From NCBI GenBank assembly GCA_003342895.1, contig PTFA01000005.1, forward strand, positions 1,760,504-1,824,503: a stretch of DNA of 64,000 nucleotides. Reading direction: 5' to 3'. Positions 53,501 through 62,500 of this stretch are shown piece by piece. The position numbers and the translations under genes were made by a program. The notes beneath the pieces are model-generated. The model was not told where the DNA came from, made no database searches, and worked only from the letters and a program-made list of their open reading frames with translations. How positions within the stretch are numbered: the stretch's first letter is position 1; each line of letters opens with the position of its first letter. The DNA comes from Casuarius casuarius. Its lineage: Eukaryota > Chordata > Aves > Casuariiformes > Casuariidae.

Positions 53501-56500
53501 TAGGCCACCCATAGGAACTAAAACATTCTGTTCCACATATGGCTGCGCAACACCAGGAAGGTAGCCTGGCTGAGCCATTGCATCTGTGGGTAAGGGAGGG
53601 GACAGTACGGCAGAAGGAATGCAAACAGAGGCCACAGCAGAGGAGGGTGCAACATTTGAGTCCCCTGAATATTGCGGTGGCAGCCGAGATGGGAAGCCCT
53701 GTAACAGAAATGAGGCAGTCAAGTTAGTGCATGTCAGAACAAAATAAGAAACCAAAAGTAACAGTGGAAAAAAAAGCAACTCCAGTGGCACCTTCCAACC
53801 ACTTCCCTTCTGTACTGTTCAAGTTGACACTTCCAAAGACCACCTTCCCAGAGAAGAAGAGCAGACAGCTCACATAGCCAGAGCTCAGCTTGTGAGCCAC
53901 CATGCTTGAACCAGCAAATTCCCACTGAGAAGTTTCAAGTCTTTAGCAAAAGAATCTTTACCTCCCAACTCTCCCCTGTTGCCTNCTTGACTTAATATGT
54001 TAAGACCTGAGACCTGAAATGAGTTTGAAAAATTTAAGCTGAACAGCCACCACTCAGAACAGGTTATACAATTGCTGCCGATTCTCAAGACTGATATCAA
54101 AGAACCCTCCATCTGGTCTTTCTGTCCTCTGGTGATGAGCTGACACAGGAACCAAGCAACATTCCTACACACAGCTTCTGTTCTACAACACACTGCATAA
54201 TCCCAGCGCAGATATGCCTTTTTTTTCTAAAAGAAAAAGAACTTTTCTTCTAAAAGAACAGTAACATGCTGAGTCACTATTTTTTCCTATTCAGCTTGAC
54301 ATTTTTACATTAATTGCAGAAGGCAGCTGAAGCAGTCCTTGCACACCAATCTAGCATTTCATGAGTAGCATCAGGTACTTACTTCATGTTCAAGATCCAT
54401 GCAGTCTGGCTTACTGCTACATATATTCACATTTCCCCCCCCTCCTTCCAGACTAGGAATGAAATACTGGGGTTGCTGAATATGCTGCCACATACTCTTT
54501 CCAAAACATGGCCCTCAATTTTAAAATCATAATCAGAATGTTTCAGTTCTGTCTTTTTCCAGGTTGACAGACCTCTTGGATATGTAACTTCCCTCCTACA
54601 CTCACTCAGTGGTTGATTAAAGTCCTGCAGCAACGTTTTTCACTTTAGACAGATTCCAATGCCGACTAAGAAAAACCTCAAAATAATAGGTAGTCCAAAG
54701 AATTTTTTTTTTTTTTTTTTTAAAAGGGCCCTTTGCCACAAAACAGAACACATCTTTGTGGCTTAGTGGTTCTCCTATGAGGAGTGAGCTGGCCAGGGCA
54801 CACAGTTCAGATCTGGTACCTTAGAGGAACAGGTGAAAATGTGGAGAAGAGCTCTGCTGGCTTGCAACAATACCTGGTAAAGAGCATCTCCAGCAGGAAG
54901 TGAAGCTTCAGCAGCTTGTCCAATGCTGGCTGGCAATCCCACGGACTGGACAGCTGGCTGCAGGAGCTGCGGGAGAACCTGGCTGGGCAGCTGAGCCACA
55001 GGCTGCATCAGCGTGGGAAGCTGGCTAGGGACAACAGTTGATCCTACAGGGACAGCGGCTGCCGCAGCAGATGTTGCCAGCGTGAGCAGTGGCTGATTCA
55101 TGCCAGCTGCCATTGAATTTGGCAGCGACTGGAAGCCTGGCTGAGCCACTGACACATGAGGGGCTGCTATGGGCAACTGAGACACTGGGAACTGGGGAAG
55201 CATGGAAGTTGGCAAGGGCTGTCCCATGGGTAGAAAATGAGAGCCAACAGGGACTGGCGGGGCAACTGAAGGCTGAGGGAGAGAAGGTGCTGCAACAGGT
55301 AATTGAGGCTCGCCTTGGATGATCGACACTGGTTGGGAAACAGGAAGCTGGGGAGGTAAAGAAAATAGAGATAGATTTTTGTTTTTTAGGAAGCAGGGTT
55401 GCAGAAAGCAGAATTTTTATGCATTAGTCAAAGAAAGAATTATTCAAGTTATAGCACTCAGTTAAAGTGGGTGGGGAGTACAGTTGGCAGAGTGGCTGGG
55501 AAGTCAGCTGGTGTTCCAAAAGGTCCTCACATTGCGATACTTCCCCTGAAGCACCCGACACGCTCTTAAAACAAACACCCACAGAGGGTGAAAGAGCAAT
55601 GTCTGAATACCCTGAAGCACTGACTTGCACATAAACAGAACCCCTCAACTCTGTCCCCAGTGCCAAGCCTGCCTTCTTAGCGGGAAGAAGTGCAAATCTC
55701 TCAACAAGTCTGTCCACTTTGGGTATGTGGACTAAAGTAATGGAGAACAAAAAGCCACTGTGCCAGCATTCAGAGAATGGCAGGGGATATGCCAATTGAA
55801 GCTAGCAAATTAAGCAANTGGAGAGGCAGTTTAGACGAACAAGCAACAAAACAGTAATTTTAAAAAAACAAAATCAAGGCTCACATGTTCAAGATAGAGA
55901 TACGAGCCAAAATGAAGTTATATTCAGTAACAGAAGCTTCTTGATCAGGGAGTAAAGGAGAAGAGTTGAATAAGAAAGATGACAGAATGGAGAAGGCAGT
56001 CCTTACGGCTCACTACCTAAGTGAACATGTTTTACATACATAATGGTGCAGAAGATGTACATTCTATGGGAAGCAAAGAAATGACAAGTTCCTGAAAATG
56101 CATTCATAGTACTCTTCATATCTCATAATATTTTTGACTATTTAAAGATCTTTATACATGAAAATGCTATTCCTCCCTCAAATTATATCATTCATGACTG
56201 CCACGCGTCCAAGAAAGGGTTTCCAATACATGTCAGTTTCCAACAAAATTGGCAGTTTTAGTACACTAAGAATACTACTATCTGGATGACTGCTTTGGAA
56301 CCATTAGAAAAGAAGACAAAAGTGAAAATAGCAGCATGTTGGATTTTCCAGCTGTCGAAAGGAAGAAAATATTTTGTTAGAAGAATATTGTTTACCTGTG
56401 TCCCAGCTGGTGCCTGAGGCATTGGCATAATCTGTGAAGTCTGAGTTTGAGACACCGTTTGTGTGGGAGTGGCGCCAGTAGAAACTGATGGCTGCTGCAG

Positions 56501-59500
56501 CTGGTATTGCCCAGTCTGTTGGGAAGCGGCTGGCTGCTGCACATTCTGTAGCAGGGAAAAGAGGCAGAAGCTTTTTACTCCTCCCAAATAGGAAGCTTTT
56601 AAAGCATAATACAATGTTATTACCAGCGCCAAATCTTGCTTTGAAAAAAGAACTCTGCTGCAAGAATGCAGATTCTACAAAGGGAAAAAAGGCAATTAAG
56701 AGGATGCTGAAGAAGAAAGTATTTCAAGTCGGAAGAAATTATCAGAATGCAGTCTGCCTGTCTAGACAGTAATTTGCAAATCCTGAGGTGCGTCTCCTTC
56801 AGTGGGACCTCTGCTGCAAACTCATGTGGGAGTTGGGGGAGAAGGACATATGAGAACAAGCATTAACACGATTGTAATAAAGTAAACATCAAAAACTCAA
56901 TGAAGTTAGTCTCATAGCACATTAGATTAAGTGGGAACCAGAGGATTCATTTTCTGATGTCCAAAACTATTGGGTTGATGAGGGAACTGAGAAAGGGGAT
57001 TGTTCTTGAAAAGTCATCAAAATTCTACTCTGAAAGTATTTTAGCCCTGGGTTTAAGATCTATGATCTTACCTGCTGAGTGTGTTGGCTAGGCTGGGATG
57101 GCACCGATACACTGCTTGAGGCTGACTGGCCTTGCACTTGTGTCTAGAGGGAAAAAAAGAAAAAGAATGAGCTTAAATGAATCTCTAGTTTCCGCAGCTG
57201 GCAGTTAAAACCATTTCTGCCTGGAACAATTTGGCCGAAGAAAGTTTCTAGCTGTCCTTTTGGACAAGCAGTACTTTTGGCCAAATTCCACTACAAAATC
57301 CAGAGCAAAGCAGACCAATCTGGAAAAGTACTGAACTCAGTTTCAAGTCTTCCAAAACAACCAGTTCTTTGTAACCCAAATGTCCCTCAACATTAGATAG
57401 ATCAGCCTACCAGCTTCTTCCTCCAGTGATGATGCTTTAAGATCGAGATGCCTTGGTATGATAACTGGAAGTAGAGGCATTAGATTTTACCTTTACATCT
57501 GTTCTGAANGCATTTAGGTGGGGGGATAGAAGGAGGCTAAGAAGGAAATGAAACTGTATCTGTAAAGAATCAAAGAGATACAGAATTCTAGACCAGTAAT
57601 AAAATACTCAGTGCATGTACATATCGCAGGCTCCCTTTGAGAGGCATGTCAAAATCCAGGCTAAAAATCATTTCCACACTCATTACCATTGAAAGGCCAA
57701 CAAAAAAATCAGATATTGAAGAGGCTGGGAGTCTCAGTCCAAGCTAAGACAGAATTTTGAGTAAGTAAGCAATGAAAAAAAATGGGTGAACAGCATTACA
57801 AATGAATGTGGAAGATGCAGAGAAAATGGAAGGGTGATCAGACCTCTGGAGTTTCATTATTATTTTTGCAAGTATTATGTTTTTCAGTAAGATCCTGGGA
57901 CACAACTAGGTAACAGAGAAAAAGACCTACAGGTGAGGTCCCTGAGCCTGCACCACTTCGGTAAACTGCCTTTGTAAGAAACATACCTGGTGCATGTGTA
58001 TTATATTAGGAATCTACTAGAACTCCTTAAAGCTATGATTACTCAGTTTGCAGAGGCTTATTAGCAAAAAGTTTATTAAAATGACTTTATTACTATAACA
58101 AATTCAGGGAAAGTGGAGTGCCATGAAAAGAAAAGTTTTTTTGTCTTTTATTTTAGAAGCTTTTTGAGGCTCTAACTGCTAGGAAGATTAGAATGAGGCT
58201 GGAATTAAAATGTGTTCTATACTCCATTGGTATAGTATCTATTCACACTGAGTCTGTTTATGCCTTTACATCCTGCTCTTGAATGCATTGGAGAAGAGCT
58301 CCCAAAATATAAATTCTGTAAAATGATCACCCCTTATTACATTTTCCAGACTTGTTTTGAATCCACCTGAAGTCACCTACTAAAGTTTGTTAACAAAGGC
58401 CGTTTATGGAAAATAATCCCCAAGTAGTTTTCAAACCTCTGGCATAGCAGCTTCACTCCGTAAGTTCTCCTAAAGCACAGAAATTACTATCTAATAGATT
58501 AATGATTAAAACTGTTTGATAACCACTGCCTTGTCCTCTCCTCAGACACTGGAGATGGAATAAAAGACCTTTATTATACCACAGAGAAAGGTCCAAATCC
58601 TTAGTTCTTGATCTCACCACAAGAAAAGCAAAGGTTCTCCTCTATTTCCTTCAAACAAATCACAGACTTGACAATACTCCAATAACTAAAATTGGAGACA
58701 GCCCTTAATTTCAAGAACAACAGAAGGAGCAGGTAAGAGAAATGTGCTTAAAGTAAACCCTCTCTTTTCACACAAAAAACATCTTGTGAGAAAGTTTCAG
58801 AATACAACTGCAGACACAAGGTATACACATACACCTCACACATCCACAGTGAACATGCACATTACTGAAAGATATTACACTGACTACTGCAAGTGAAAAT
58901 ATCACATATGCTGATAAAATATATACCTCCAGCTAAACTTCAGGCTGCAAATTTTGCTTTTTAAAAGGACACCATATTCGTAGCTTATAAGGAGGCAATA
59001 CCTATTAATAACAACTATTCGTGCCACTAGCTTACTACTCAGCTTCTTTAGTTTCATGACCCCTCAAGTACATTTCCAAATCAATGAATGGGTAACGTAC
59101 ATCTCATCTCCCCCCATTCCTCTTCCTCCCTGCTTCCTTTCCCCCAGCGTTGTCTGACAAAACATTGTTCGTATCAACGTTCAACTTCAAATAACACATT
59201 CTCATTAAATGGCTACAGAGCAGGAAAAAACATACAAAATAAGTTCTNCTATCACTACTGATTCAAGCAGGGTGGAAGATGCATTTCATTAAACCCACTG
59301 TTAAAAGGTCAATTTTGTATTGAAGCTACCTGTTTCCAAAATAACTAGCCCAAGAAGAAACGCTGACCATTTGTTCCCCTTAACACAAAAGTCCTACCAA
59401 CATTTCACCTGAGGCTGAAAACAGAGCAAGTAGTTGCTGCTGCTTCATTATTTAATTACAGCCTTTTAAGTTAAAGGCATCCTAGTATACTACTGACTTA

Positions 59501-62500
59501 GAGACCCCCATGAATGCCAAGATTTAGAACCACATGGAGTGAGTATATGAGCAAGGTTCCCCTTTTAGTGCGAAGTGTGACTTATAAAAAGCAGAGAAAA
59601 TCTGGAAGGGCTTGCTCCTGTAACCTGAGGATAGAGTGCAGGTGGTCCCGATGAAAGCGAGGTGGACAAGGCCTGCTGACTCGAGGCTCCCTGAGGGAAG
59701 CAGATGAAGAGCTGGGACTCCTGCAATACCTTCTGAGGCAGCTGAACAACAGGCAATGAGAAGTCTGAACCAAAAGCAGAAGATGACCCCCCTGTAGGAG
59801 GAGGAGACTGGAAATCGCCAGTGTCAGAGGAAGTCAGCTGTGAGGAATCACTGGAGTATTCTGGGCTTCCTTCTGGCCAGCTCTGCCTGGCAGAACCCCC
59901 TCTGGGACCTGCTAACTCAGGACCAAGATAGTTAGACTGCTCTTCTGTCACAGGCTGAAGCCGACCATGCAACCCTATGCCTTGAGCAGTTTCCTCTTGA
60001 CTGGTCTCCATAGAGCACCGACGACTTCTGTAGACCCGCGGGGGTAAACCTCCCCCATCTGCTGGAGCGGAGCTTGGCGTGTGCACATGGAACTCAAAGA
60101 CACAGCTCGTTCTGCCATCCCCACTGTGCGAGAGCACAGCTGGAGCCGAGTGTGGCACAAACACCTGGTGGAATGTCATCTGAGCAGGCTCTGCACTCAG
60201 AGGAGCTGAAACACTAGATAATGGAGAAAGAGGACTCATCCCAGAATCCAGTCTCAGGTTCTGAACGTGTCTTGCCATGTACGTTTGCCCAGATTGATAG
60301 TCAAACACAGAGCTTTGTGGAGGAGCACCCTGCACGTGCTTCGACTCAGAGACCTGCTTCAAATGTTGTTCAGTCACATGAGAGTTATAAGCTACTTGAT
60401 CATACTGCTCCTGTGATGGATAGTGCATGCCCACCAAATATACAGCTTCTGGATGCATTCGGTAGTGAGCATCCTCTGGAGGTGTTGGTCCAGATCTACA
60501 GTCACCGTGTACAGGAGCTGGCTCAAACACAGGATTGACTTGCACATGCAGTGGCTCTCCAGTGACTCTGTGAGCTGTTGTGCCCAGCATAACCAATGCC
60601 TCTGGTGTCCAATTGGTGGGACTACCACCAGGTGGAACTAAACTCTGGCCAGTCTTCAGCACTGGCTGGAAGTGGCAAGTTTGGGCTTCCAAAAATGAAG
60701 TGCTCTTGCGCCGCTGAGCAACTGCCACCTTCGGCGGGCAGACAGGTGGTGGTGAGAAAGACACCGGCCGTTCATGAACGGTTGGGAAAAATATCTGTGA
60801 ATCTGGGAACGTTGGTGTTCCCCCACGCGGATGCTGAGGCTGTATTGACATGAACAAGACAAGTAATTCATACATTAAAAGTGAAAGCACATTAACATGC
60901 ACAGTTCACTAGGCAGTTCTGTGAAGTAACTTTATAGAATGGCTACTCAATTCATGGTCAAAAACATACAGTACTTAGGAAATTTAGATGTGTTCTAAAT
61001 ATCCATTAAATACATCCATGGCAGGCACAGCTACAAATGGAAATATTTGCTTGTGTTATAGCTGCTTTTCCAGTCCAACCCCAATCACTCACAAAAAGAA
61101 ACCAGTTTTGCTCCTGACAATGAAATGGGATATATTGCCATGGGCTATCCAGTAATATTAATGCTTGCAGTCCAATCAAATCCCTAAAGTTATTGCTACA
61201 CATGAAATAAGAATTCAGAACTTGCTAGCAGCAACAACGCAGAGCCTCCATTTTGCATTTACAAGACAAGAACGACATGAAATCTTATTATCTAATGTAA
61301 AAAACACAGTGCTATTGTCCTGTCAGGAGCCTGTGTATTATATGATATCCAGAGAGCTAATGAGACCCTTTATGAGACAAGACTGAACAATTTCAGCCTA
61401 CAAAAAACAAAACGAACAAACAACCAACAAAAACACCCAAAGGATCATCCCTTTTGATCATTTTGGCCAATTTTGACCATTGCTTTTCACACAGGAAATT
61501 AGCACTCACTAAGACAAAATATTGTTCTAACTTTAGCTTTTGCCTTGATGGTAAAACATTCACAGGATTATTAATAGCAAAGTCCTTAAGCAATTCTACT
61601 CCATCTGATGTACTACTTCAGATTAGGCTCATCTTTGTTAAGAGCTGTAAGAAAATGTCACTGAAGAGTTCTACAGAAGAATACTACACAAATTCCATAA
61701 TTGTTCTTTCTCTTTTAATCTCTGCCTACAGTATGCAGAGATATACTACAGTAGGCTGAAAGGTAATGTATTACGGATCCAAAACACAAAAATTGTAGAA
61801 GTCTGCAGCAAGTGTACTGTCAAGACAGGTGCTATTTATGACTTTTTCAAGTTGCTGTTTCCATTACATTGTTCTGTTTCTTTCCCACCCCTTTCCAGAA
61901 AAGCAGCAGCAAATTTCCATATTGAACAATACTAACAAAATGGTCCTACAGGATGAAGAACTTTTCCTATGTTCTGAAAAGTGGCTCTGTGTACTTCAAA
62001 TATAGAGAAAAATTTCTCAAAGTTTATTTCATGTAAGTTGAAGAACAAAACCAATTACTGAAAAGGTCCACCTCTTGTCCTTCCTTTAGCCATCCTGCAC
62101 CTGACCTGCAAGTAGCTACACAGGAAACAGAAGAAAAATATGAANTTATGGTTTCCTCCCATGAAGAAGCTGAAGTAGTATTTCCTATCAAAGCTTAGAG
62201 AAAACCCCTTGTAAGTATTCAAATTACAAATTTTTAGTACCACAACCACAGCTAGCCAAAGCTTTTAGGGTAACCAGCTGCGGCAGCTAAGCTTTAAGAG
62301 CTGGCTGTTTCATGCCTAATTAACATTCAATTCTTGCTTAGAAGTTGGAAAATAAAGAAATAATAAGATGTCATCTTCCCTTTACCTTCTGTGGTACAGT
62401 TGAACAATTCACATTTATACTAGCCTAAAATACGAGATCAAACATTACCAAACAGTGGTTGACCATTTAAGTGTACTGCTTCTCAGAAAAGATCAAGACA

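Noticed and set aside
55424..55795. A 123-codon open frame on the - strand between W4 and W5
   Set aside because: It has no acceptor and donor in the right phase around a conserved block, and no WNK1 similarity that I can recognise. Chance open intron is the simpler reading.
60221..60853. Plus-strand open frames across the HSN2 exon
   Set aside because: Antisense shadows of a long, well-supported coding exon.
62055..62120. Possible extra WNK1 exon reading [16 protein letters not shown]
   Set aside because: A fair acceptor precedes it, but the frame meets a stop without any GT donor, and the peptide does not resemble WNK1.
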